The position numbers and the translations under genes are program-made. From positions 62,001 through 126,000 of the forward strand of contig NZ_JAETWA010000047.1 in NCBI RefSeq assembly GCF_016774335.1: a DNA stretch of 64,000 nt, in the 5' to 3' direction. Under the pieces are notes generated by a model. That model ran no database searches. It was not told the origin of the DNA and saw nothing but the letters and a program-made list of their open reading frames with translations. Positions 46,194-55,861 of the stretch are shown here, one piece after another; position 1 is the stretch's first letter; each line of letters opens with the position of its first letter. The stretch comes from Luteimonas saliphila (GTDB lineage Bacteria > Pseudomonadota > Gammaproteobacteria > Xanthomonadales > Xanthomonadaceae).

Positions 46194-46537
46194 TGCACGA
46201 GTTCAGGCGCGCCAAGCGGCGCAAGGCCTCCGACACCATCCTGGTGACCGATGCGATGACCGAACGGGTCATCGGCCGCATCGGCAACGTGTCCGAAACC
46301 GGCATGCTGCTGATGGCGAGCGAACCGCTGGTCGACGACGCGCTCTACCAGCTCCGCTTCACCCTGCACGATGGCGGCAGCGGACAGGTGGTCGACGTCG
46401 GCGCGCACCTGCTGTGGATGGACCGCGCCAGCGCGCCAGCGCTGGTCTGGGCGGGGTTCCGCTTCATCGCCGTGTCCGAGGCGCAGTCGCGGCGCCTGCG
46501 GGCGTGGATCGAGGCGCCCGGCAGCCACTACGAGTAG
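46190..46537 (+). CDS. PilZ domain protein, putative c-di-GMP receptor
   Basis: A 115-residue single-domain PilZ protein. Both c-di-GMP motifs are present: the arginine motif (RRAKR, residues 6-10, or RAKRR shifted by one) and the NVSETG motif (residues 33-38). So it is likely to bind the messenger, in contrast with PilZ itself, which lacks them. The start overlaps the DUF1631 stop by 4 bp, suggesting a joint product. No pilus gene is nearby, so the effector pathway is not known. Confidence 0.9.
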   Translation: MMHEFRRAKRRKASDTILVTDAMTERVIGRIGNVSETGMLLMASEPLVDDALYQLRFTLHDGGSGQVVDVGAHLLWMDRASAPALVWAGFRFIAVSEAQSRRLRAWIEAPGSHYE

Positions 46538-46687
46538 GCGATTTCCCGCGCTTCCGGGCGGGATTCCCCGATGCCGGGGCCTGGCCTCCAGGGTGCCGAT
46601 GGAACCGCATGGGTTCATCTGCGCTCGACTGCACCCGCAGCGGCGATGCGGCAGAATGCGACTTCGCTTTCCGCCGAACTGCGCAAC

Positions 46688-48019
46688 ATGGCCCTCGCCG
46701 CAACGCCCCTCTACGCCGATCACCTCGCCACCCTGCAGTCGCGCACCGCGACGGCGCTGGAGCGCGGCGGCTTCGACCACCTGGTGATTCCCAGCGGTAC
46801 CCTGCACTACCAGGTGTTCGACGACCGCGACTATCCGTATGCGGTCAACCCCCAGTTCAAGCACTGGCTGCCGCTCGACCGCAATCCCGGCAGCTGGCTG
46901 GTGGCCACGCCGGGGGCGAGACCGCGACTCATCTACCTGCAGCCGCGCGACTACTGGCACGTGGTGCCGCAGGCGCCGGAGGGCTACTGGGTCGAGCACT
47001 TCGACATCGTGGTGATCGGCAAGCCCGAGGAGGCGATGGCGCACCTGCCGAAGAACGCGCAACGCTGCGCGATCCTCGGCGAAGCGCAGAGTGCGCTGGG
47101 CAAGTACGCGGCGTTCCGGCCGAACAACCCGCAGCCGGTGCTCGATTACCTGGAATACCACCGCGCCTTCAAGACGCCCTACGAGATCGAGATGCTGCGC
47201 GAGGCCACGCGCCGGGGCGTCCGTGCGCACAGGGCGGCCGAGCGTGCGTTCCGCGCCGGGGCCGGCGAGTTCGGCATCCACCTGGCCTACTGCCAGGCCG
47301 CGGGCCAGGATGCGAACGAACTGCCCTACAGCAACATCGTCGCGCTCAACGAGCACGGTGCCGTGTTGCACTACACCCAGCTCGACCGCCTGCCCCCGAA
47401 GCCCGTGCGCAGCTTCCTGCTCGATGCCGGCGCCAGCCACGGCGGCTACGCCTGCGACATCACCCGTACCCACGCCCGGGACACGGGCGGCGAGTTCCAG
47501 GCGCTGGTCGACGCGGTGGATGCCGCGCAGCAACGGATGTGCGCGCAGGTACGCGCCGGGGTCGACTACCGTCGACTGCACCTCGATGCCCACCTCGCGC
47601 TGGCCGGCATCCTGGACGAATCCGGGATCATCACCGTGTCGCCCGAGGAAGCGGTGGCAACGGGCGTCAGCAGTGCCTTCTTCCCCCACGGCATCGGCCA
47701 CGGCCTGGGCCTGCAGGTGCACGAGGTCGCCGGTTTCGCCGCGAGCGACCACGGCGGCACGATCCCGAAGCCCGAAGGCCATCCCTACCTGCGCCTGACC
47801 CGCGTGCTGGAGCCCGGGTTCGTGGTGACGATCGAACCGGGCCTGTACTTCATCGACATGCTGCTCGAAGACCTGAAGACGGCAGGCCGCAGCGGCAGCG
47901 TCGACTGGGACCGCGTCGACGCCCTGCGCCCGTACGGCGGGATCCGCATCGAGGACAACGTGGTCTGCACCACCGGCGAACCGGCCAACCTGACGCGCGA
48001 GGGCTTCGCCGCCGCGTGA
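46688..48019 (+). CDS. pepQ: Xaa-Pro dipeptidase
   Basis: A 443-residue pita-bread metallopeptidase, equal in length to E. coli PepQ when started at 46688. The five metal ligands are visible: two Asp in LLDAGASHGGYACDITRTHA, His in FFPHGIGHGLGLQVHE, and Glu in IEPGLYF and RIEDNV. It cleaves dipeptides with C-terminal proline and some organophosphates in other species. An upstream in-frame extension to 46571 is not supported. Confidence 0.95.
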   Translation: MALAATPLYADHLATLQSRTATALERGGFDHLVIPSGTLHYQVFDDRDYPYAVNPQFKHWLPLDRNPGSWLVATPGARPRLIYLQPRDYWHVVPQAPEGYWVEHFDIVVIGKPEEAMAHLPKNAQRCAILGEAQSALGKYAAFRPNNPQPVLDYLEYHRAFKTPYEIEMLREATRRGVRAHRAAERAFRAGAGEFGIHLAYCQAAGQDANELPYSNIVALNEHGAVLHYTQLDRLPPKPVRSFLLDAGASHGGYACDITRTHARDTGGEFQALVDAVDAAQQRMCAQVRAGVDYRRLHLDAHLALAGILDESGIITVSPEEAVATGVSSAFFPHGIGHGLGLQVHEVAGFAASDHGGTIPKPEGHPYLRLTRVLEPGFVVTIEPGLYFIDMLLEDLKTAGRSGSVDWDRVDALRPYGGIRIEDNVVCTTGEPANLTREGFAAA

Positions 48020-48344
48020 GCGCCCCCGGCCGGCGCAGCGCGCCGGTTCGCCGCGTCCTGCCGGGCAGGTCGCCATCCGGCCGCTGCCGTGCCGGACCCC
48101 GCCCGGCATTTCACAGGGCTTCCCGGCGGCGGCCCGGGGCACGCGCGGGCGTTCGCATCTTCCGGTGCTGGCGCTCGCCCCACACGCGGGCGGCGGGAGC
48201 CCGTGGCGCCGCTTTATCGCACTGCACAACGACCCTGTCGCCGGGGATCGGCAGAATCGGGTGTGCCCGGATTGGTCGGTCCATGCTCTTGTGCCATAGT
48301 CCGGGGGCTTTTTTCATCTGGTTCCATTTTCCGGGGAGGGGTTC
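48020..48344. other. 325-bp intergenic region before hppA
   Basis: No gene is supported. The first 200 bp is GC-rich with no strong hairpin. The last part holds the hppA promoter candidate at 48272-48300 and a Shine-Dalgarno-like GGGGAGGGG at 48334-48342. Confidence 0.5.
48272..48300 (+). promoter_or_regulatory. Candidate promoter of hppA
   Basis: TTGGTC at 48272-48277 and CATAGT at 48295-48300 are 17 bp apart. The -10 matches 4 of 6 and the -35 three of 6 positions. A start near 48307 would give a leader of about 38 bases, which contains the strong GGGGAGGGG ribosome-binding site. Confidence 0.35.
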
Positions 48345-50375
<2,031 letters not shown>

Positions 50376-50399
50376 GCGGAATCACTCCGCATGTCACCG

Positions 50400-50426
50400 A
50401 AAGGGCGACCATTGGCCGCCCTTTTC
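50400..50426 (+). terminator. Terminator of hppA
   Basis: AAAGGGCG and CGCCCTTT form an 8-bp stem with a 9-base loop, followed by TCTTTGG, 25 bp after the hppA stop. A reasonable intrinsic terminator. Confidence 0.75.
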
Positions 50427-50751
50427 TTTGGTTCTCTGCCGAGGCGAGGCGGCCGGTGCGACGTTGGAGAGGAGCTTTGCCGGAACGCTTCTCGTGATCA
50501 CATCTCGTTGCGACCTGACGAGCCCCGTCCTGGCCGGGAGACATTCGCACCCGAGGCCGTCCGCACCCGGCGCCGCGATCGACGGGCAGACGCAGGGCTT
50601 TCCCGCAATGGCAGGCCACTTCCTCCGGATCCGGGCCAAGGCTTGCGGACGCGCAGTTGCGGCGGATCCGTGTCGGGCACCGCCCTGCACCCGTCTTTGC
50701 TTGCCGCGCCGCGCGTGCCCACAATCCGTCGTCGATCGCCGTGGATCCACC
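50427..50751. other. 325-bp intergenic region before the L,D-transpeptidase gene
   Basis: Frames through this stretch lack codon bias and begin inside the terminator, so none is annotated. No clear promoter, hairpin or repeat was recognised. The region just before the gene, near 50721-50750, has no convincing Shine-Dalgarno site. Confidence 0.4.
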
Positions 50752-51810
50752 ATGCGCCGCACCTCGCCATGCATCCTGTTCCTGTCCGCCCTGTTCGCGC
50801 TGCTGCCCGGGCCGGCGTGCGCCGCCGAACCCGAAGCCCGCGTGCCGGGATCGCTCGCTCCCGGCGAATACCTCTGGCACCCGGAGATCGCGCCGCACGG
50901 GCCGATCGTGCTGGTGGTCAGCCTCGACGAACAACGCGCCTACGTGTACCGCAACGGCTTGGCGATCGGGGTGTCGACGATCAGCTCCGGCAAGCCGGGC
51001 AAGGAGACGCCGACCGGGGTGTTCACCATCCTGCAGAAGAACCGCGACCACCGCTCCAACCTCTACAACGACGCACCGATGCCCTACATGCAGCGGCTGA
51101 CCTGGGACGGCATCGCCCTGCACGGCGGCGCGCTGCCCGGCTACCCGGCCTCGCACGGCTGCGTGCGCCTGCCGCTGGAGTTCGCCAAGCGGCTATTCGC
51201 CGAGACCCGCAACGGCGACACGGTGGTGGTCGCCAACGCCAAGTCGGGCGCCGCCAGCCTGGCGCACCCGGCCCTGCTGGCACCGGTCGATGAGCGCGGC
51301 GCGCACGCGCTGCCGGCACGGGCCACGGCTGGCGACACTTGGAGCGAGGACGCCAGTCCGACCGGTCCGGTCAGCGTGCTGGTGAGCCTGGCCGACCGCC
51401 GCGTCTTCGTCCTTCGCAACGGCATCGCCATCGGCGAGGCGGCGCTGCAGGTCGAGGACGGCTTCTCGATCGGCGGCACGGTGCTGATGGTGGCAGGCAG
51501 GGAAACGGCGGACGAGGAGGTCCCGGCCCCGCAGGACCGGCCGCGGCGCCCTTGGTCGGCGCATCCGATCCTCGGGCTCGATGCCGACGCGATGGCGATG
51601 CTGCAACTGCGGCTGCAGGACCGGCCACTGCGCGTGGACGAGACCTTCTCGCGCCGCCTGCGCGAACTGCTTGTGCCGGGCACCACGGTACTGCTGACCG
51701 ACCTGCCCGCAGTGCGGCCGGATCCGTCCGCGCCGGTGCTGCAGCCGCTGCTGGATGCGGAAGGGCCGGCCCCGCCGGGGCCCGGGCCTGAGCCGCTGCC
51801 TGCGGATTAG
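50752..51810 (+). CDS. L,D-transpeptidase with a second, degenerate YkuD-like module
   Basis: A 352-residue exported protein. After a signal peptide (ILFLSALFALLPGPACAA, residues 8-25) a YkuD domain spans about residues 50-162, with the active-site segment HGGALPGYPASHGCVRLP: His124, His135, Cys137. L,D-transpeptidases cross-link peptidoglycan or attach lipoproteins. A second region (about 205-318) repeats the start of the fold (VSLADRRVFVLRNGIAIGEA against VSLDEQRAYVYRNGLAIGVS, 12 of 27 identical over the longer alignment) and its end (GTTVLLTD against GDTVVVAN) but has no catalytic HXXXXXC segment. So the C-terminal half looks like a dead duplicate. Start at 50752 is set by the signal peptide. 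Confidence 0.85.
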   Translation: MRRTSPCILFLSALFALLPGPACAAEPEARVPGSLAPGEYLWHPEIAPHGPIVLVVSLDEQRAYVYRNGLAIGVSTISSGKPGKETPTGVFTILQKNRDHRSNLYNDAPMPYMQRLTWDGIALHGGALPGYPASHGCVRLPLEFAKRLFAETRNGDTVVVANAKSGAASLAHPALLAPVDERGAHALPARATAGDTWSEDASPTGPVSVLVSLADRRVFVLRNGIAIGEAALQVEDGFSIGGTVLMVAGRETADEEVPAPQDRPRRPWSAHPILGLDADAMAMLQLRLQDRPLRVDETFSRRLRELLVPGTTVLLTDLPAVRPDPSAPVLQPLLDAEGPAPPGPGPEPLPAD

Positions 51811-51846
51811 CCCGCCCCGTTCATCGGTCCGGGCCGGAGCCGCTGC

Positions 51847-51852
51847 TATCCT
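51847..51852 (+). promoter_or_regulatory. -10-like hexamer placing the gene at 51859 as leaderless
   Basis: TATCCT ends 6 bp before the ATG, so a transcript started 7 bp downstream would begin at the start codon. No Shine-Dalgarno sequence is present and only 48 bp separate the gene from its upstream neighbour. Confidence 0.3.
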
Positions 51853-51858
51853 GCGACA

Positions 51859-52584
51859 ATGAAGCTGCCCTTCGTCTGCACCCTGTTCGCGGCCGCCCTC
51901 GCCTTCGCGGCACCGGCCGTGGCCGCGCCTTCGAATGCCGAACCGCTGCTGGACCGGCTTGCGCAGGCGGCGCCGGGCATCGACCGCGAGGTCCTCTCGC
52001 TCGCCACCCGCGCCGTGTCCTGCGCGATGCGCCAGCCGGGCGGCGACCCGCGCCCGTCGACCCTGAGCGTCATCGACTTTTCCAGACCGTCCACCGAACC
52101 GCGCCTGTGGGTGTTCGACCTCGCCAGCCAGCGGTTGCTGTTCGAGGAACTGGTGGCGCACGGCCGCAACACCGGCCACAACATGGCCACGAAGTTCTCC
52201 AACCGCTCCGGCAGCCACATGTCCAGCCTCGGGGTGTTCCGGACCGCGGAATCGTACGTCGGCGCCAACGGCTACTCGCTGCGCCTGGACGGGCTGGAAC
52301 CGGGCTTCAACGACCTGGCGCGCGAGCGCGCCATCGTCATCCATGGCGCCCCCTACGTCGCGCCCGACATCGCCCGCACCCAGGGACGGCTGGGGCGCAG
52401 CCTGGGCTGCCCCGCGGTGCGTCCGGCGGTCGCACGCGAACTGATCGACCGAATCCGCGGCGGCTCGATGGTGTTCGCCTACTATCCCGACAGCGACTGG
52501 TTGCAGCGCTCGCGACTGCTCGACGGCGACTGCGGTGGCTCGCGTCAGGCCGGCGTGGGCGATCCACCGGTCGGCGGCGGCTGA
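51859..52584 (+). CDS. Exported murein L,D-transpeptidase catalytic domain (YkuD_2) protein
   Basis: A 241-residue protein with a signal peptide (LFAAALAFAAPAVAAP, cleavage near residue 23). The YkuD_2 signature includes IVIHGAPYV (His162) and GRLGRSLGCPAVRPAVARE with the catalytic Cys184. These enzymes cleave or transfer peptidoglycan stem-peptide bonds. It lies 48 bp after another L,D-transpeptidase gene in the same orientation, so the cell has two different members side by side. The C-terminal tail (RQAGVGDPPVGGG) is disordered. Confidence 0.87.
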   Translation: MKLPFVCTLFAAALAFAAPAVAAPSNAEPLLDRLAQAAPGIDREVLSLATRAVSCAMRQPGGDPRPSTLSVIDFSRPSTEPRLWVFDLASQRLLFEELVAHGRNTGHNMATKFSNRSGSHMSSLGVFRTAESYVGANGYSLRLDGLEPGFNDLARERAIVIHGAPYVAPDIARTQGRLGRSLGCPAVRPAVARELIDRIRGGSMVFAYYPDSDWLQRSRLLDGDCGGSRQAGVGDPPVGGG

Positions 52585-52618
52585 CGGAAGCGACGCGGCC
52601 TCCGTCGCAAGCGACGCG

Positions 52619-53302
52619 CTACCCTGCCGCGAACGTCCCCGTGGCGATATCGAACCACGGGGTGCACAGCGTCCGCTGCGCCTGGACCGCCGCTTCCCCG
52701 GCCTGCCAGGTTTCGCCCGCGTCGACCTGCTCGGGCGAGAAGAAGTGCCCGGGGTCGAACGTCGCGACACCCAGGCACCAGCGCACGCGCCTGGGCGGCG
52801 TCGCGGTCGGGATCGCGAAGCTGAATTCCCCCTCGAGGGTCGCACCGGGATCGAGCTTCAGCGCCAGCGGCGTCAGCGGCACCGTCGGCCCGGTCGGATG
52901 GCCCTGGGCCGCCGGCAACGCCACGTGGCGCAATACCACGTCGCCGCCGCCGACCTCCTCGAACGTCGGCGCGCCGACCGCGCCAGAGGTCTGTCGTTTG
53001 CTCAGCACCGCGTGCCGGTTGCCGCGGTCGAACACCGCCAGGGGTGCATCGCCACCGTTGAGCATGCGGTAGCGGACCCGCAGCGTGTCGGCGGAAAGCG
53101 GCGAGAACGTCGCATCGAGGCGGGCGGTACCGTCCTCGACGCGGGCGGAAGCGGCGGATGATTCAGCCATGGATTCGACCTGCTGGGCGGGAGGTGCGGC
53201 AGCGGACGGTTGATCGTAGGCGCAGGCCTGGGCAGTGGCCAGCGCCAGGCCCAGGATCGCGATCGCCCGGGTTCGACGGCGAGTCGGCGTCATCGTAGGC
53301 AT
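52619..53302 (-). CDS. Uncharacterised exported protein, 227 residues
   Basis: A signal peptide (AIAILGLALATAQA, residues 13-26) is followed by a low-complexity linker and a domain of predicted beta strands (ARLDATFSPLSADTLRVRYR, then ALKLDPGATLEGEFSFAIP). No cysteine-lipobox and no family recognised; the fold could be an immunoglobulin-like or proteinase-inhibitor-like sandwich. It is convergent with the YkuD_2 gene. Upstream on the same strand is the RTX-M91 gene, but a strong terminator separates them, so it is likely transcribed on its own. Confidence 0.7.
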   Translation of the reverse strand: MPTMTPTRRRTRAIAILGLALATAQACAYDQPSAAAPPAQQVESMAESSAASARVEDGTARLDATFSPLSADTLRVRYRMLNGGDAPLAVFDRGNRHAVLSKRQTSGAVGAPTFEEVGGGDVVLRHVALPAAQGHPTGPTVPLTPLALKLDPGATLEGEFSFAIPTATPPRRVRWCLGVATFDPGHFFSPEQVDAGETWQAGEAAVQAQRTLCTPWFDIATGTFAAG

Positions 53303-53338
53303 GAGTGCGCCAGTTCGCGTCCGGGAGATGAAAAAAGA

Positions 53339-53369
53339 CGGGCAGCCTGCGTCAGACGCCGGCTGCCCG
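53339..53369 (-). terminator. Strong intrinsic terminator of the RTX-M91 gene
   Basis: CGGGCAGCC and GGCTGCCCG form a 9-bp stem that continues as GCGTC/GACGC after one unpaired base, with a single-base loop. On the minus strand it is followed by TCTTTTTTC (bases 53330-53338). It starts 44 bp beyond the stop codon. Confidence 0.9.
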
Positions 53370-53413
53370 CCCCTCCATCCCTGGAGCAGAGTGACCGCGG
53401 CTCCCTGCCCCGG

Positions 53414-54997
53414 TCACAACCTGTAGCTGGGACGGTCCGGCAGGCCCAGTTCCTCGCGCAGCCCGTTCTCGGTCAGGTGGTCCGGATTGGCGGTGGTGGG
53501 GGGCGTGGCGGGATCGCCGTCGAAATCGAAGGGCGCGGCCGTGGTCTCCAGTCCGACCGCCTGGCGTTCGGAATTGGAGATGCCGCGATCGGCCAGGTCG
53601 GGGCCGTTGTAGTTGCCCGGCTGCAGGGTGCCGTTGGCGAAGTTGTAGGCATGCGACATCTCGTGGTACAGCACCACGACCGGCGCCGGGAATGCATCCA
53701 TGTGGAACGACGGGTTGTAGCGGATGTCGGTGTCCACGCCGCGGCCCGCGCGGCCGTTGGTGATCTGCACGTCAGCCCAGGTGACGCCGTCCTCGGCCGG
53801 CATGGCGAAGCCGTTGTGTTCGTTCGACAGCTCCTTGATCGTGACGCTGTTGCCCCGGGTCGCGGCGGTATCGTCGAACTCGGCCAGCATGCGCTGTCCG
53901 TTCGGCGAGCCGCGCAGGAACTCGATGTCGGCCTGCACGCGCTGCACGAACGCGTCGGACCCCTCGACCGTCACGGTGCTGCCGACCTGCGGGTCGATCT
54001 CGACATTGACCACGGTGGGACGTGCGCCGGTGGCGGCGTTGATCAGGTCGGTGGCTTCGGCATACACGGTGGTCCGGTTGCCGGCGCCCTCGATGGTGTC
54101 GCGGCCCGCGCCGGCGTAGATGCTGCTGGCGCCGCTGGCGGCATGGATGGTGTCGTCGCCCAGGCCGCCGGAGACCATGTCGCCGGTACCGCGGCTGCGG
54201 ATGGTGTCGTTGCCGGCGCCACCCTCCAGATAGTTGCGCCCGGCACCGCCGTCGATGGCGTCGTTGCCGTCGCCGCCGTAGATCACGTCGACGCCGCTGC
54301 CGCCCTGGATGACGTCGTCGCCGGCGCCGCCGAACACGTCGTTGCGGCCATTGCCCGTGAGGGTGATGGTGTCGTTGCCGTCGCCGGAGTCGATGCGGTT
54401 GTCGCCGCTGCCGGCGATGTCGATCTTGTCGTCGCCGTCCCCGGTCTCGGCGACGATGTTCACCGTCACGTTCGCGGCCACCTCGATCACGTCGTCGCCG
54501 CCACCGCTGCGGATGGTCAGCTCCTGGCCATCGGCGACGCGCACCGCGTAGGACTCGCCGTTGACGGTCACGTCGAGGGTGCCGTCGTCGCGCTGGCTGA
54601 CGCCGACCTGGTCGTTTCCGCCGCCGGTGGTGAACACGAGCTGGTCGGAGCTGACGTAGGTCTGGCCGATCCCGGCCTCGGCCAGGGTGCGCTCGCGCGC
54701 GATCGAGACCGTCGCATCCTCGTGCAACGGGTCGATCTGGATGTCCTTGCCGTCCGGCGTCTGCCCGAGGCTGCGCCCGGCGGGATTGCTCTGGCTGCCG
54801 TCGACGGTGGTGACACCCATGCGCGGCAGAAGCGACAGCAGCGGCGAATCCTCGACGGTCGCCGGATCGACCGGGTTCCGGTCCAGGTCCGCCGGCGAGG
54901 ACAGCAGGCTGTTGTCGATGGACGGATCGTCCCAGTAGCCGTCGGTGCGCGGCGGGGTGGAGTCGGCAATCCGGCTGGAATCGGTCTGGATCGACAT
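53414..54997 (-). CDS. RTX-repeat protein with C-terminal M91 (NleD/HopH1-type) zinc metallopeptidase domain
   Basis: A 527-residue protein. No classical signal peptide: it starts MSIQTDSSRIADSTPPRTDG. Residues about 163-305 carry RTX-type calcium-binding nonapeptides (GGAGDDVIQ, GGDGNDAID, GGAGNDTIR, GGLGDDTIH). Residues 340-527 look like peptidase family M91: the zinc site HEMSH (445-449), a likely third ligand Glu477 in NSERQAVGLE, and the closing pattern LTENGLREELGLPDRPSYRL. M91 includes type III effectors NleD and HopH1, which cut host kinases. Here the RTX block suggests type I-like secretion or calcium-dependent folding instead. No secretion genes are nearby. Start at 54997 is set by codon use; the frame further upstream is not coding. 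Ends with a strong terminator. Confidence 0.85.
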   Translation of the reverse strand: MSIQTDSSRIADSTPPRTDGYWDDPSIDNSLLSSPADLDRNPVDPATVEDSPLLSLLPRMGVTTVDGSQSNPAGRSLGQTPDGKDIQIDPLHEDATVSIARERTLAEAGIGQTYVSSDQLVFTTGGGNDQVGVSQRDDGTLDVTVNGESYAVRVADGQELTIRSGGGDDVIEVAANVTVNIVAETGDGDDKIDIAGSGDNRIDSGDGNDTITLTGNGRNDVFGGAGDDVIQGGSGVDVIYGGDGNDAIDGGAGRNYLEGGAGNDTIRSRGTGDMVSGGLGDDTIHAASGASSIYAGAGRDTIEGAGNRTTVYAEATDLINAATGARPTVVNVEIDPQVGSTVTVEGSDAFVQRVQADIEFLRGSPNGQRMLAEFDDTAATRGNSVTIKELSNEHNGFAMPAEDGVTWADVQITNGRAGRGVDTDIRYNPSFHMDAFPAPVVVLYHEMSHAYNFANGTLQPGNYNGPDLADRGISNSERQAVGLETTAAPFDFDGDPATPPTTANPDHLTENGLREELGLPDRPSYRL

Positions 54998-55030
54998 CGG
55001 TGGCGTCCCGGTGGTGAGAAGTCGGGGACA

Positions 55031-55047
55031 TGTATACGTTGGCGTAT
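55031..55047 (-). promoter_or_regulatory. Candidate promoter and operator of the RTX-M91 gene
   Basis: On the minus strand TATACA (5 of 6) lies at 55031-55036, 33 bp upstream of the start codon. It overlaps a short inverted repeat ATACG-TTGG-CGTAT at 55034-55047. This is one of the few AT-rich patches in the area. The -35 is weak. Confidence 0.35.
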
Positions 55048-55144
55048 GGAAACGCGAAAAGCTGGGGCGTACCCTGCCCTGGGGAAAACCCTGGGTGCCG
55101 CGTGGGCGGGCTGCCGGAATTCTGCATTGCAGCATACGGTCGCG

Positions 55145-55150
55145 TAGAAT
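55145..55150 (+). promoter_or_regulatory. Candidate -10 element of ppa
   Basis: TAGAAT (5 of 6) lies 52 bp upstream of the ppa start. The -35 region is poor. Predicted transcript leader is about 46 bases. Confidence 0.4.
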
Positions 55151-55202
55151 GCCGCTCCCTGATCTAGCGGGCCCCGGCCCGCGCTGCCGGAGCTGCCGTC
55201 CC

Positions 55203-55751
55203 ATGGGTCTCGACCACGTCTCCACCGGGAAGAATCCGCCCGACGAAATCAACGTGATCATCGAGATCCCGAAGGACGCCGAGCCGGTCAAGTACGAGGT
55301 GGACAAGGAAAGCGGCGCGATCTTCGTCGACCGGGTGCTGTCGACGCCGATGCGCTATCCGTGCAACTACGGCTACGTGCCGCACACGCTCTGCGGCGAC
55401 GGCGACCCGGCCGACGTGCTGGTGGTGCTTCCCCTGCCGCTGGTGCCCGGCTCGGTGATCCGCTGCCGCCCGGTCGGCGTGCTGAAGATGACCGACGAGG
55501 CCGGCAGCGACGAGAAACTGCTCGCGGTGCCGGTGACCAAGGTGTTCCAGGGCTACGCCCATGTCGAGAACATCGACCAGGTGAGCACCCATTGGCTCGA
55601 GCGCATCGGCCACTTCTTCGAGCACTACAAGGATCTCGAGAAGGGCAAGTGGGTGAAGCTCGAGGGCTGGGGTGGCGCGGAGGAAGCGAAGAAGATCCTG
55701 GTCTACGCGATCGAGCGCCACAACGCACAGAAGGGCACGGCGAAGGCCTGA
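55203..55751 (+). CDS. ppa: Inorganic pyrophosphatase, family I
   Basis: A 182-residue soluble PPase (E. coli 176). The active-site segments are KYEVDKESGAIFVDRVL, the DGDPADVLV aspartate triad, and KVFQGYAHVENIDQV with YKDLEKGKW. The start at 55203 gives MGLDHVSTGKNPPDEINVII. It drives biosynthesis by removing pyrophosphate. A membrane PPase gene lies 5 kb upstream, so the organism has both enzymes. Convergent with prc; a REP pair lies between. Confidence 0.97.
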   Translation: MGLDHVSTGKNPPDEINVIIEIPKDAEPVKYEVDKESGAIFVDRVLSTPMRYPCNYGYVPHTLCGDGDPADVLVVLPLPLVPGSVIRCRPVGVLKMTDEAGSDEKLLAVPVTKVFQGYAHVENIDQVSTHWLERIGHFFEHYKDLEKGKWVKLEGWGGAEEAKKILVYAIERHNAQKGTAKA

Positions 55752-55761
55752 CCCAGCTCGT

Positions 55762-55839
55762 GTCGGAGCGCTTTCAGGCGCGATGCATTTCTTCGGGAAT
55801 CGATCGAGAGAAAAGCATCGCGCCCGAAGGCGCTCCTAC
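55762..55839. repeat. REP-type inverted pair (GTAG-like) between ppa and prc
   Basis: A unit at 55762-55793 (GTCGGAGCGCTTTCAGGCGC) and an inverted unit ending at 55839 (GTAGGAGCGCCTTCGGGCGC when read on the minus strand) match with about 5 differences in 32 positions. Each unit has its own stem GAGCGC...GCGC. GTAG-headed units with an imperfect stem are typical of REPs of Stenotrophomonas and Pseudomonas, spread by RAYT transposases. No RAYT gene is in the window. It may also stop convergent transcripts. Confidence 0.8.
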
Positions 55840-55861
55840 GGATATGACGGCGCGCGGGGGA

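Noticed and set aside
54998..55306. N-terminal extension of the RTX-M91 protein into the ppa region.
   Set aside because: The extra residues overlap the ppa start in antisense, include many Arg and Cys without pattern, and contain the promoter-like patch.
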